NCBI GenBank assembly: GCA_023242925.1
Contig: CP096134.1
Location: 4,049,501 to 4,113,500 of the forward strand
DNA: 64,000 bases
Origin: Hyphomonadaceae bacterium JAD_PAG50586_4
GTDB taxonomy: Bacteria > Pseudomonadota > Alphaproteobacteria > Caulobacterales > Aquidulcibacteraceae
Reading direction: 5' to 3'
The position numbers were made by a program, and so were the translations under genes. This document shows positions 48,815 through 57,020 of this stretch, in pieces (positions within the stretch are counted from its first letter, which is position 1; the number at the start of each line of letters is the position of its first letter). The notes beneath the pieces are model-generated. The model did no database searches. It worked only from the letters and a program-made list of their open reading frames with translations, and was not told where the DNA came from.

Positions 48815-49148
48815 TCATATCAGGCCTACGCCCTATGTGGACAAGGTGTTGGCTAAGGGGCCAGCAAAGCCGGTGGAGAGAACGAACAGCCTACCCTGCC
48901 CCGGATTCACTTCTCCTCATGCGCGATTCCTCCCCGCGCTCTCCACAATGCGACAACGTGGGAAAAAGGAATCGGCAGGCCCACTCGACAGGCCCAAGTA
49001 ATTCGGCGTTAACGATAATTCGCCTGGCGCCGAGACGGACAAGTTTGTGGACAGCGTGTGGAGAACCAAGTTCTCCCGGTTTGCGTATCCCCACAACAAC
49101 GAGTCATCTCTAATCAGGTCTCTAAGATTATTTAGTTTGGAAAAAGAC
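48815..49148. other. oriC: Predicted chromosomal replication origin oriC
   Basis: The 334-bp gap lies between divergent ppsR and hemE, the position of Cori in Caulobacter. DnaA-box-like sequences with the CCACA core: 48836-48844 (TGTGGACAA), 48939-48947 (CTCTCCACA), 49046-49054 (TGTGGACAG), 49057-49065 (TGTGGAGAA), and near 49086 (TATCCCCACA). None is a perfect E. coli box. Four GANTC methylation sites lie at 48903, 48925, 48969 and 49101. The last 45 bp before hemE (49106-49150) are AT-rich and could be the unwinding element. TTAACGATAATT near 49010 resembles a CtrA half-site. Gene orientation diverges from here. Confidence 0.82.
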
Positions 49149-50186
49149 ATGGCCGATCGGGAAAGCGTTCCCGCTCTCTTGCGCGTTCTGGATGGAGAGA
49201 GACTGGACCCTCCTCCGATTTGGGTCATGCGTCAGGCAGGGCGTTATCTTCCGGAGTACAGGGAGCTCCGAACGCGGGCGAAGAACTTCCTCGACTTCTG
49301 TTATTCCCCTGCCCTGGCGACGGAAGCGGTGATGCAGCCTCTGCGTCGCTTCCCGCTCGATGCGGCAATCCTGTTCTCGGACATCTTGGTGATTCCGGAC
49401 GCTTTGGGTCGTGCGGTTTCGTTCGTTGAAGGCGAAGGACCGCGGTTGAAGCCTTTAGTCGAAGAACAGACTTGGCGCTTCGACGATCCCGAGCGGGCGC
49501 TGCAGCGGCTCTCGCCGGTCTATGAGGCTGTGGAACGTATCAGACACGCGATCCCGAAAGACATTGCGCTGATCGGGTTCTGCGGTGGCCCGTGGACGGT
49601 CGCCACTTACATGCTTCAGGGTAAGGGTGGCGATAAGGATCGATCGCGTCGAGCTGTATATGAACGGCCGGAAGACGTAGATGCATTGCTCGATGTGCTC
49701 GTGGAAATGAGCGCGCAGCATTTGGCCAAGCAAGTTCAGGCCGGCGCCGATTGCGTGCAGATATTCGAAAGCTGGTCCGAGGGGCTCTCTCCCCTCATGT
49801 TCCAGCGCGTAATCATTGGCCCGACGCGAAAGCTTGTGCGGCGATTGCGTGAGCTTGGCGTGACCGTGCCGATTATTGGTTTTCCTCGTGGCGCGGGTGC
49901 GCAACTCGAAGCTTACGCCAATGAAACGGGCGTCAATGCGCTCGGTGTCGACACACAAACGCCGGCGGACTTCGCCTTCAAAGTGGCGCCCGAAGGTATG
50001 GCGTTGCAGGGCAATCTCGATCCGCAAACGCTCATTGTCGGCGGCGACGCATTAGAAGCCGCTGCGCGTGATGTGCTGATCGCATTTAAAGGCGCACCGC
50101 ACATTTTCAATCTGGGTCACGGCATTACGCCGGAAGCCACACCAGAAAACCTCGCTCATTTGGTACGCGTGGTGAAAGGCCAATGA
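49149..50186 (+). CDS. hemE: Uroporphyrinogen decarboxylase HemE
   Basis: 345 residues from ATG 49149. It decarboxylates uroporphyrinogen III to coproporphyrinogen III. Signatures are PPIWVMRQAGRYLPEYRELR, DAAILFSDILVIPDALG and GFCGGPWTVATYMLQGKG, with GLSPLMFQRVIIGPTRKLVR and GNLDPQTLIVGG later. A longer upstream frame would invade the origin and is not conserved. It leads the hemE-hemH-hemJ operon to the right of oriC; the hemH start overlaps its stop. Confidence 0.97.
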   Translation: MADRESVPALLRVLDGERLDPPPIWVMRQAGRYLPEYRELRTRAKNFLDFCYSPALATEAVMQPLRRFPLDAAILFSDILVIPDALGRAVSFVEGEGPRLKPLVEEQTWRFDDPERALQRLSPVYEAVERIRHAIPKDIALIGFCGGPWTVATYMLQGKGGDKDRSRRAVYERPEDVDALLDVLVEMSAQHLAKQVQAGADCVQIFESWSEGLSPLMFQRVIIGPTRKLVRRLRELGVTVPIIGFPRGAGAQLEAYANETGVNALGVDTQTPADFAFKVAPEGMALQGNLDPQTLIVGGDALEAAARDVLIAFKGAPHIFNLGHGITPEATPENLAHLVRVVKGQ

Positions 50187-51277
50187 GTGCAATTCCGCTT
50201 GAAGGCGAGCAATTGCCTGAACAAGGCCCCGGCATCCGCGTGATGACATCGCGTCGCGTCGCGATCATTCTCTTCAATTTGGGTGGCCCCGATAAGCAGG
50301 AAGCGGTGCGTCCGTTTCTGTTCAACCTGTTCAACGACAAAGCGATCATTGGCGCACCGCAGCCGATGCGGTTCTTCATCGCACAACTCATTTCGCGCAC
50401 GCGCGAGAAGATGGCAAAAGCCAATTATGCATTGATGGGTGGCGGATCGCCTATTTTGCCGGAAACGATGAAACAGGCCGACGCGCTGGAAGCGGCGATG
50501 GCTGAGCGCGTGAACAATGTCACGTTCAAATGCTTTCCGGCGATGCGCTATTGGAGGCCGTTCATAAAGGATGCGGCAAGGGCCGCTGAAGTGTGGGGCG
50601 CGACGGACGCAATTCTGTTGCCGCTCTATCCGCAATTTTCCACGACCACGACAGCCTCATCACTGAAGGAATGGCAGCGCCATAGCGACCTACCCTGCTC
50701 TACCATCTGTTGTTATCCCGCTGGCGGCGCTTTTGCCGAAGCGCACGCGGATGCGATCCTGAAAATTTGGCGCGATGCGGGATCGCCCGCGAAACCGCGC
50801 GTGCTCTTCTCAGCGCATGGCCTGCCGCAGCGCATCATCGACGCAGGCGATCCCTACCAATGGCAAGTCGAGCAGAGCGTTGCGGCCGTGAAGAAGCTGC
50901 TCCCGGCGGAATGGGAAACGCGGGTTTGCTACCAATCGCGTGTCGGTCCGCTGAAATGGATTGGGCCATCCACCGAAGAAGAAATCCATGCCGCTGGCAA
51001 GGACGGCGCGGGTGTGATCGTCTCCCCGGTCGCCTTTGTCTCCGAGCACGTCGAGACCTTGGTCGAGCTGGACATTGAGTACGCGCAAGTCGCCAAGCGC
51101 CTGAACCTGCCATTCTACCTGCGTGCGCCCGCGCCAGGGTCCGCCCCGCGCTTCATTGACGCGTTGGCCGATCTGACCGAGCGCGCGCTTGCCTGCCCAG
51201 GCAAAATGCAGTCTGAAAACGGTGCTCAGCTCTGTCCGGCGGCGTGGGGTCAGTGCCCCCAGGGGAATGCGCGGTAA
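50183..51277 (+). CDS. hemH: Ferrochelatase HemH
   Basis: 364 residues. It inserts ferrous iron into protoporphyrin IX. Motifs are VAIILFNLGGPDKQEAVRPF, MRYWRPFIKDA, LPLYPQFSTTTTASSL, the catalytic histidine in LFSAHGLPQRIID, and GVIVSPVAFVSEHVETLVEL with the acidic residues. The ATG overlaps the hemE stop, giving about 27 residues before the conserved start; an internal ATG at 50243 is an alternative. A C-terminal tail carries three cysteines (LACPG, LCPAAWGQCPQG), which could bind a 2Fe-2S cluster as reported for Caulobacter ferrochelatase. Confidence 0.96.
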   Translation: MSAIPLEGEQLPEQGPGIRVMTSRRVAIILFNLGGPDKQEAVRPFLFNLFNDKAIIGAPQPMRFFIAQLISRTREKMAKANYALMGGGSPILPETMKQADALEAAMAERVNNVTFKCFPAMRYWRPFIKDAARAAEVWGATDAILLPLYPQFSTTTTASSLKEWQRHSDLPCSTICCYPAGGAFAEAHADAILKIWRDAGSPAKPRVLFSAHGLPQRIIDAGDPYQWQVEQSVAAVKKLLPAEWETRVCYQSRVGPLKWIGPSTEEEIHAAGKDGAGVIVSPVAFVSEHVETLVELDIEYAQVAKRLNLPFYLRAPAPGSAPRFIDALADLTERALACPGKMQSENGAQLCPAAWGQCPQGNAR

Positions 51278-51747
51278 TGGATCACGTGATTGGCTACGAC
51301 CTCGCCAGAGGTCTGCACATCATCGCAGTGATTGCCTGGATCGCGGGCCTGCTGATGCTGCCGCGCTTCTACGCCTACATTACCTCATCCCAGCCTGGCG
51401 GTGAGCTAGAGACGGCCATGCTGAAGGCCGCCCGCAGTCTTCGCCTGATCATTCTGACCCCTAGTATGATCCTAGCTTGGGCGTTTGGCCTGTTCCTATT
51501 TGCCACCTACATTTCGGGCGACTGGACGCGGCCAATCCCGGAAGTCATCGCCACGGTGCCGCATTGGTTCTGGGGCAAGCTTATTCTGGTGCTGGGCTTG
51601 AGCGGCTACCACGGCTTCCTATCTGCTGAGGGTCGCCGCATTACCCAAGGCCAGCGGCGCCATTCCGAGAAGTTCTGGCGTCTCATGAGCGAGATTCCGT
51701 TCCTTGTGGCCATTGCCGCTGTGCTGCTGGCGACACTCGAACCCTGA
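51277..51747 (+). CDS. hemJ: Protoporphyrinogen IX oxidase HemJ (UPF0093)
   Basis: 156 residues with four membrane helices (about residues 10-30, 54-76, 83-103 and 128-148). HemJ oxidises protoporphyrinogen IX in bacteria lacking HemG/HemY. Conserved residues are the histidine in ARGLHIIAVIAWIAGLLMLP, RFYAYI, and SGYHGFLSAEGRRI with the second histidine. The ATG overlaps the hemH stop (TAATG). Together hemE, hemH and hemJ cover three late heme steps. The UPF0093 family identity is firm. Confidence 0.93.
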   Translation: MDHVIGYDLARGLHIIAVIAWIAGLLMLPRFYAYITSSQPGGELETAMLKAARSLRLIILTPSMILAWAFGLFLFATYISGDWTRPIPEVIATVPHWFWGKLILVLGLSGYHGFLSAEGRRITQGQRRHSEKFWRLMSEIPFLVAIAAVLLATLEP

Positions 51748-51949
51748 ACCTGCCCCGAACCCGCCCCTGGCCGCTAACCTCGGCTTGACGCTTTCGGCGC
51801 TATGTGGTGTCCATGCGGACGAAGCGTGCTTTCCCAAAGCGCGCGTGCGACGGCGGCGCCGCAAATTCTCCAAACCGCCGGAACCTCTTTCCACCTGATG
51901 GCCCTGCCCGCGCGAACCTGCGCCCGCAGTCCGTCTCCCCGAGAAAATT

Positions 51950-53242
51950 ATGACTGAAGAACAAGCACTCGAAGGGCTCACCTCGCTTACGCTGCAGGAG
52001 CTCAAGCGCAAGCCGGCCGCTGAATTGCTGGCCCTGGCTGAATCCCTCGAGATTGAGGGCGCCAACACGCTGCGCATCCAAGACATGCAGGCGTCGATCC
52101 TGCGGCACGTAGCCGAGCGCGGCGTCGAGATCGGCGGCGCCGGCGTTTGCGAAATCCTCTCTGACGGGTTCGGCTTCCTGCGCTCGCCGCAATCGAACTA
52201 TCTGCCCGGCCCGGACGACATCTACGTGTCGCCGCAACAGATCCGAAAATTCGGGCTGCGCACCGGCGACACTGTCGAAGGCCAGATCAAAGCGCCGAAA
52301 GACGGCGAACGTTACTTCGCACTGACCAAGGTTACCTCGGTCAATTTCGAAGACCCTGAGCGCGTCCGCCACAAGGTCCATTTCGATAATCTGACGCCGC
52401 TCTATCCGACTGAGCGCCTGAAGATGGAATTGGACGATCCGACCATCAAAGACAAAACTGGCCGCATCATCGACATTGTCGCGCCCATCGGCAAAGGCCA
52501 GCGCTCACTGATCGTCGCGCAGCCCCGGACGGGTAAAACCGTCATCATGCAGAACATCGCCAAGGCGATCGAAGCCAACCACCCGGAAGTGTTTCTGATC
52601 GTTCTGCTGATCGACGAACGTCCGGAAGAAGTCACCGACATGCAGCGCAGCGTGAAGGGCGAAGTCGTCGCCTCCACGTTTGATGAGCCCGCGACACGCC
52701 ACGTCGCCGTCGCGGAAATGGTGATCGAGAAAGCCAAGCGCCTCGCAGAACACGGCAAGGATGTTGTGATCCTTCTGGATTCCGTCACCCGCCTCGGCCG
52801 CGCCTACAACACTGTGGTGCCCTCCTCGGGCAAGGTGCTGACCGGCGGTGTCGACGCCAACGCGCTGCAGCGCCCGAAGCGCTTCTTCGGCGCGGCGCGC
52901 AATCTCGAAGAAGGCGGCTCGCTGACCATCATCGCGACGGCGCTGATCGATACCGGCTCGCGGATGGACGAAGTCATCTTCGAAGAATTCAAGGGCACGG
53001 GTAACAGCGAGCTCCAGCTCGACCGCAAGGTCGCGGACCGCCGCATCTTCCCGGCCATCGATGTGCTCAAGTCCGGCACGCGTAAGGACGAACTCATCAC
53101 GCCGAAGGAGCACCTGCAGAAGATGTACGTGCTCCGTCGTATCCTCTCGCCGATGGGTACGCAGGACGCGATCGAGTTCCTGTTGGACAAGCTCAAAGGC
53201 TCGAAGAACAACGACGACTTCTTCCAGTCGATGAACACGTAA
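51950..53242 (+). CDS. rho: Transcription termination factor Rho
   Basis: 430 residues, intact. Hexameric RNA helicase. The N-terminal Rho-N domain (LTLQELKRKPAAELLALAES), the RNA-binding cold-shock-like domain (GVCEILSDGFGFLRSP, NYLPGPDDIYVSPQQIRKF), Walker A PRTGKTVIMQNIAKAIE, Walker B VVILLDSVTRLGRAYN, and R-loop region DANALQRPKRFFGAARNLEE are present. A 202-bp leader after hemJ holds no recognisable gene; rho leaders are often autoregulated. An intrinsic terminator follows at 53269. Confidence 0.97.
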   Translation: MTEEQALEGLTSLTLQELKRKPAAELLALAESLEIEGANTLRIQDMQASILRHVAERGVEIGGAGVCEILSDGFGFLRSPQSNYLPGPDDIYVSPQQIRKFGLRTGDTVEGQIKAPKDGERYFALTKVTSVNFEDPERVRHKVHFDNLTPLYPTERLKMELDDPTIKDKTGRIIDIVAPIGKGQRSLIVAQPRTGKTVIMQNIAKAIEANHPEVFLIVLLIDERPEEVTDMQRSVKGEVVASTFDEPATRHVAVAEMVIEKAKRLAEHGKDVVILLDSVTRLGRAYNTVVPSSGKVLTGGVDANALQRPKRFFGAARNLEEGGSLTIIATALIDTGSRMDEVIFEEFKGTGNSELQLDRKVADRRIFPAIDVLKSGTRKDELITPKEHLQKMYVLRRILSPMGTQDAIEFLLDKLKGSKNNDDFFQSMNT

Positions 53243-53268
53243 GCTCACATCCTGGTGCGAATACGAAG

Positions 53269-53291
53269 GGCGTGGCGCAAGCCGCGCCTTT
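53269..53291 (+). terminator. Intrinsic terminator downstream of rho
   Basis: GGCGTGGC (53269-53276) pairs with GCCGCGCC (53281-53288), with one G-T wobble, around a GCAA tetraloop, and is followed by TTTA. It lies 27 bp after the rho stop. Confidence 0.72.
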
Positions 53292-53311
53292 ATCGTTTGC
53301 GCTCTCCGGCC

Positions 53312-53365
53312 GTCATCTCGGACACGCGGAGCGTGACCCGGGACCCAGGGCAAACGACGGATGAC
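53312..53365. repeat. Intergenic palindromic element
   Basis: The outer arms GTCAT (53312-53316) and ATGAC (53361-53365) enclose CTCGGACACGCGGAGCGTGA and CCCGGGACCCAGG, an imperfect hairpin with inner arms CACGC/GCGTG. This closely resembles the dispersed GTCATCCCGGAC...GGGACCC palindromes found between genes in many alphaproteobacteria. Only one clear copy is seen in this window. Confidence 0.55.
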
Positions 53366-53411
53366 GATGGACTTGGCGAGTGCTAGGTCTCGCGTAAAAG
53401 AGGGAGACGTC

Positions 53412-54017
53412 ATGCTCAAAATCTACCATTCGCAAGGTGCGCGTTCGCTGCGTGTGTTGTGGCTTTGCGAAGAGATGGGCGTGCCGTACGAGACTGCGGA
53501 GGCGTCGTTCTTCAAACCCAGCGACGAATTCAAAGCCGTCAACCCGCTGCGCACAGTGCCGGCGATGAAGGATGGCGACGTGTCGATGATCGAGTCCGTC
53601 GCCATGATGATCTACATCATGAGCAAGCACGGCCCGACCGATCTCGAAGTGAGACCGCACGAAGCGGGTTATGCCGACTATCTGCAGTATTTGATGTTCG
53701 GCGAGGCAGGGCTCGCCGCCTACGGCAATCCCCTCGTCGGCACGCGCTACATGGCGCCCGACGACCAAAAACAAAACTGGACCGCCGATTATCTCAAAAG
53801 CGCGATCGTCAAACGTCTTCAATTCGTCGCCGATCGGTTGGGAGACAAGCCCTACGTCGCAGCCGATCGATTCACCGCTGCCGATATCTCGATCGCCTAC
53901 ATCGCCACCGGCGCGAAGTTCGCGGGCATCGAAGGCGATATCCCCGCCTCATTGATGCGCTACATCGAAAAGCTCCGCGAGCGCCCGGCATACGTGCGCG
54001 CGGCGGCGGTGAAGTAG
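53412..54017 (+). CDS. Glutathione S-transferase family protein
   Basis: 201 residues from ATG 53412 (MLKIYHSQGARSLRVLWLCE). The thioredoxin-like N-terminal domain has the active-site region YHSQGARSLRVLW and the cis-proline segment LRTVPAMKDGDVSMIESVAM; the alpha-helical C-terminal domain has FTAADISIAYIA with the N-capping motif. It conjugates or reduces substrates using glutathione, identity unknown. A gagggagac ribosome-binding site precedes the start. Convergent with, and immediately abutting, the oxidoreductase gene. Confidence 0.88.
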   Translation: MLKIYHSQGARSLRVLWLCEEMGVPYETAEASFFKPSDEFKAVNPLRTVPAMKDGDVSMIESVAMMIYIMSKHGPTDLEVRPHEAGYADYLQYLMFGEAGLAAYGNPLVGTRYMAPDDQKQNWTADYLKSAIVKRLQFVADRLGDKPYVAADRFTAADISIAYIATGAKFAGIEGDIPASLMRYIEKLRERPAYVRAAAVK

Positions 54018-54989
54018 TTACGGCGCAAGCACCAAGCTACCTGTCGTCTTCCTCGCTTCCAGATCGCGATGGGCTTGCGCGGCGTCCGCCAACGCGTAGC
54101 GCGTCGGCGGCGCGATCTTCACCGCGCCGGAAGCGATCGCTGCAAACAGGTCGGCGGCCGTCTCATCGAGATCTTCGAGCTTTGCGGTGTAGTGATTGAG
54201 CGTGGGCCGCGTGAAGAAGAGCGAGCCTTTTTGCGCGAGCAGCAAAGGGCTGAATTCGGGCGCGGGGCCTGAGGCGTTACCATAGCTCACCATCATGCCG
54301 AGCGGGCGCAGACTATCAATCGACGCCATGAACGTGTCTTTGCCAACGCCGTCATAGACGACATGCGCGCCCTCGCCGTTGGTGATGTCGCGCACGCGTT
54401 TGGCGATGTCGTCGCGCGCTTGCACGATCACATGATCGGCGCCGTGCGCCGTTGCGATCTCTGCTTTCGCATCGCTGCCGACAACAGCAATCACGATTGC
54501 ACCGAGATGCTTTGCCCATTGCACGGCGATCTGACCAACGCCGCCAGCAGCTGCGTGGATCACAACAACATCGCCGCGTTTCACGCGAAACGTCTTGCGC
54601 AAAAGATAACGCGCGGTCATGCCTTTCAACATCGCGGATGCGGCGACATCGAATGAGATCGCTTGCGGCACATGCACGCCGCGCGTTTCTGTAAGCGTGT
54701 GCGTTTCAGCGTAAGCGCCAACTGGCGCAGTGCCGCTTGCAACGCGATCACCAATTTTGAAGCGCGTGACGCTCTCACCGATCGCCTCGACAACGCCTGC
54801 GAACTCTTGGCCGATGCCTGTCGGCAATGGCAACTTGTACAACCCGCTGCGGTGGTACGTGTCGATGAAGTTCACGCCGATCGCGCGACTGCGCACGCGT
54901 ATCTCGTCCGGCTTCAGCGCCGGCTCATCAACATCAACGAGCCGCATTACATCCGGCCCGCCTGTTTCCTCAGCGCGAATTGCTTTCAT
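54018..54989 (-). CDS. NADPH:quinone oxidoreductase (zeta-crystallin-like MDR)
   Basis: 323 residues from ATG 54989. Medium-chain dehydrogenase fold without zinc ligands: GVNFIDTYHRSGLYKLPLP, GIGQEFAGVVEAIG, the nucleotide-binding VVIHAAAGGVGQIAVQWAK, and MMVSYGNASGP. E. coli QorA has the same block order. It reduces quinones or enals with NADPH. A longer upstream frame covers the spacer and is not conserved. A ParB-site-like palindrome (54578-54591) lies within the coding region. It is unrelated to the heme or segregation operons around it. Confidence 0.9.
   Translation of the reverse strand: MKAIRAEETGGPDVMRLVDVDEPALKPDEIRVRSRAIGVNFIDTYHRSGLYKLPLPTGIGQEFAGVVEAIGESVTRFKIGDRVASGTAPVGAYAETHTLTETRGVHVPQAISFDVAASAMLKGMTARYLLRKTFRVKRGDVVVIHAAAGGVGQIAVQWAKHLGAIVIAVVGSDAKAEIATAHGADHVIVQARDDIAKRVRDITNGEGAHVVYDGVGKDTFMASIDSLRPLGMMVSYGNASGPAPEFSPLLLAQKGSLFFTRPTLNHYTAKLEDLDETAADLFAAIASGAVKIAPPTRYALADAAQAHRDLEARKTTGSLVLAP
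54578..54591. other. parS: parS-like ParB site, intragenic
   Basis: GTTTCACGCGAAAC is a perfect 14-bp palindrome. It differs only at the centre (CACGCG... versus CACGTG) from the general parS consensus and matches alphaproteobacterial variants. It lies inside the quinone oxidoreductase gene, about 5.5 kb from the predicted oriC. Confidence 0.7.
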
Positions 54990-55023
54990 CGATCGTTCTC
55001 CACTCTTCGCGTTGATATGGGGA

Positions 55024-55968
55024 TCAATCGCCTGTCGCGCACTGCATGGCCGCGAACCCATCGACGCCGTCGTTTGCGTCAAGATCGCGCGAGGCTTCAA
55101 TCGGCCGATCCGTAGCGATGAGCTGAAGCCCCGTCTCCGCGATCGCCGCATATTGCTCTTGGCCCTCGCGCGCGAAGCGCCCGTCCCACGAGCGTTCTGG
55201 ATTGCCGAGCGTGCCGAACATCGCCTCTACGCCGCGCTGCGCGAGCGCGATGTTGAGTGCGGAATTTGGCTCGTCCGTGCCGGTCCAGGCCAGCACCTTG
55301 GTGAGATCAACGCCGCGTCGCTCCAGCGCGCCAAGATCGCTCGCCTCGTCGATTGAGACGGACAGCATAAGCTCCGGCGCCAGATTGTGGACGCGCACAG
55401 CGGCGTCATCGCTATAAGTGATGAACACGACGCGGTCCTCAGCGCCCGCCGCGCGCACCTCAGCGATCACGTCTTCGTACGAGACGCCCCGCTTTACATC
55501 GAGCTCCAGGATCGCGCGGCCGCGGGCCCAATCCAAAGCTTCGCGAAATGTCGGCGCGCGCGCATCGAGCGCCTGGCCGTTTTCGTCTTCGAGCTGAAGC
55601 GCTTGGATTTCCGCAAGCGTGTGATCGCGCACGAGGCCCGTACCTGTCGTGGTGCGATCGAGTTCGTCGTCGTGCATCAGCACCAGTACGTTGTCGCGCG
55701 TGCGTGCGATGTCGATCTCCAGCAACGCGGGCGCTTGGTTGACCGTGTTCTCGAACGTTGGGATCGCGTTTTCGGCAAAGCCGGGCGCTGGCCCGCCGCG
55801 ATGCGCCGCGACGATGGTACGGCCATTCTCGCGCAAGCAGTCGAAGAAGGCGTCGATGTCCGCGGGCGCTAAAGCTTCTATGGCCGTGGGGGCCGCTTCA
55901 TTCGCCACATTAGTTGGCGCATCGCACGCAACCAGCGCGAGCGCGCAGATCAACAGAAGCCGCCTCAT
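55024..55968 (-). CDS. Glycerophosphodiester phosphodiesterase, lipoprotein
   Basis: 314 residues. A lipoprotein signal peptide MRRLLLICALALVAC is followed by a GDPD TIM barrel: IVAAHRGGPAPGFAENAIPT with the catalytic H-R-G and E-N, LLEIDIARTRDNVLVLMHDD (E-x-D and HD), and AILELDVKRGVSYEDVI. Length and motif order fit the secreted UgpQ/GlpQ-like type. It hydrolyses glycerophosphodiesters to glycerol-3-phosphate in the periplasm or outer membrane. Its stop is 34 bp upstream of the oxidoreductase start, and its start overlaps the next gene's stop by 4 bp. Confidence 0.92.
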   Translation of the reverse strand: MRRLLLICALALVACDAPTNVANEAAPTAIEALAPADIDAFFDCLRENGRTIVAAHRGGPAPGFAENAIPTFENTVNQAPALLEIDIARTRDNVLVLMHDDELDRTTTGTGLVRDHTLAEIQALQLEDENGQALDARAPTFREALDWARGRAILELDVKRGVSYEDVIAEVRAAGAEDRVVFITYSDDAAVRVHNLAPELMLSVSIDEASDLGALERRGVDLTKVLAWTGTDEPNSALNIALAQRGVEAMFGTLGNPERSWDGRFAREGQEQYAAIAETGLQLIATDRPIEASRDLDANDGVDGFAAMQCATGD

Positions 55969-56657
55969 ACGAGGTTCGCCTTGAAGAACGCGATGGTGCG
56001 ATCGTCGGCGGTCTTTGCGTCCGCCGCGTCGAAATTCTTGCCGCCTTCGCGCGTGAACGCGTGATCGCGTTCTGGGTAGTCATGCAGCGTGACGTGGCTG
56101 TTAGCGGTCAAGCCATCCTTCATCTGCTTTTGGGCCGCCTTGTCGACGAAGCCATCCTTGCCGGCGATGTGCAGCATCAGCGGCTGACGGATGTTCTCGG
56201 CTTCGCCGAGGAAGTTCGGAATGTTGACCCCGTAATAGCCGACGCTGGCGTCGGCATCGGTGCGCGTCGCGGTGAGGTACGCCAGCAGGCCACCCAAGCA
56301 ATAGCCGACAGCGCCGACCTTGCCGCCGTCCACCAGGCCGCGCGCGTGATCGATCGTGGCCTGGATGTCCTTCACGCCGGTCTCGATGTCGAAGCGCTTC
56401 ATCAGATCCATCGCCTTGGCCCATTCGGCCTCGGACTGGTCGGTGATGTCGACGTCCTTTTCGAGCCGCCAGAAGAGATCGGGCGCTACGCCCAAGAAGC
56501 CCTGCGACGCCAGCCAGTCGGTCTTGCCGCGCATCACGGCGTTGACGCCGAATATCTCCTGGATCGCCACCACGGCGGCTTTGGGCGCTGCCGCGGGCCT
56601 CGCCACGTAGGCGCGGAAGACGCCGTCCGGTCCGGCAATCTGAACCCATTCACCCAT
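55965..56657 (-). CDS. Dienelactone hydrolase family protein, cytoplasmic
   Basis: 230 residues, no signal peptide. Alpha/beta-hydrolase with FRAYVARPAAAPKAAVVAIQ, AIQEIFGVNAVMRG, nucleophile elbow GAVGYCLGGLLAYL (cysteine), acid in HIAGKDGFVD and histidine in PERDHAFTREGGKNFD. It is shorter than the exported DLH protein at 28048 and closer to bacterial carboxymethylenebutenolidase. The stop overlaps the GDPD start, so these two genes are coupled. Substrate unknown. Confidence 0.9.
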   Translation of the reverse strand: MGEWVQIAGPDGVFRAYVARPAAAPKAAVVAIQEIFGVNAVMRGKTDWLASQGFLGVAPDLFWRLEKDVDITDQSEAEWAKAMDLMKRFDIETGVKDIQATIDHARGLVDGGKVGAVGYCLGGLLAYLTATRTDADASVGYYGVNIPNFLGEAENIRQPLMLHIAGKDGFVDKAAQKQMKDGLTANSHVTLHDYPERDHAFTREGGKNFDAADAKTADDRTIAFFKANLV

Positions 56658-56740
56658 GCTTCGATCTCCATGCCTGTCTTGGGGCTTCGCCAGGCGTTAT
56701 AGACGCTCATAGCGACAAACGCGCGAGAGGATTTGGGTCC

Positions 56741-56992
56741 ATGAAGTTCACCGTCAACGTCGAATGCTCGCCGGAGGAAGCGCGCCGCTTCATGGGCCTG
56801 CCAGACGTCACGCCGATCAACGAGGCGCTCGTCGCCGAGATGGGCAAGCGCATGGAAAAGAACCTCGCGATGATGAGCGGCGAGGCGATGATGAATTCGT
56901 GGATGAGCGTCGGCACGCAAGCGCAAGACGCGTTCGTGAAGATGATGACGAGCGCTGCGGGCGCCGCTGTTGCTCCACGTGAAAAGCCCTAA
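56741..56992 (+). CDS. DUF6489-type small protein
   Basis: 83 residues: MKFTVNVECSPEEARRFMGL, PDVTPINEALVAEMGKRM, and a methionine-rich C-terminal helix (MMSGEAMMNSWMS). This small, soluble, conserved alphaproteobacterial protein is, to my recollection, DUF6489; its role is unknown. It lies directly upstream of mnmE, and its last codons contain a parS-like sequence. Confidence 0.72.
   Translation: MKFTVNVECSPEEARRFMGLPDVTPINEALVAEMGKRMEKNLAMMSGEAMMNSWMSVGTQAQDAFVKMMTSAAGAAVAPREKP
56973..56986. other. parS: Weak parS-like site
   Basis: CTCCACGTGAAAAG keeps the invariant CACGTG core of parS but the outer arms match only partly. It is in the last codons of the DUF6489 gene and 34 bp before the better site at 57007. 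Confidence 0.4.
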
Positions 56993-57006
56993 TCGCGTCT
57001 TAGAGA

Positions 57007-57020
57007 ATTTCACATGAAAC
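57007..57020. other. parS: parS-like site over the mnmE start codon
   Basis: ATTTCACATGAAAC is close to the GTTTCACGTGAAAC consensus. The mnmE ATG (57014-57016) sits in its centre, so ParB binding could compete with or influence mnmE initiation or transcription. Confidence 0.6.
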
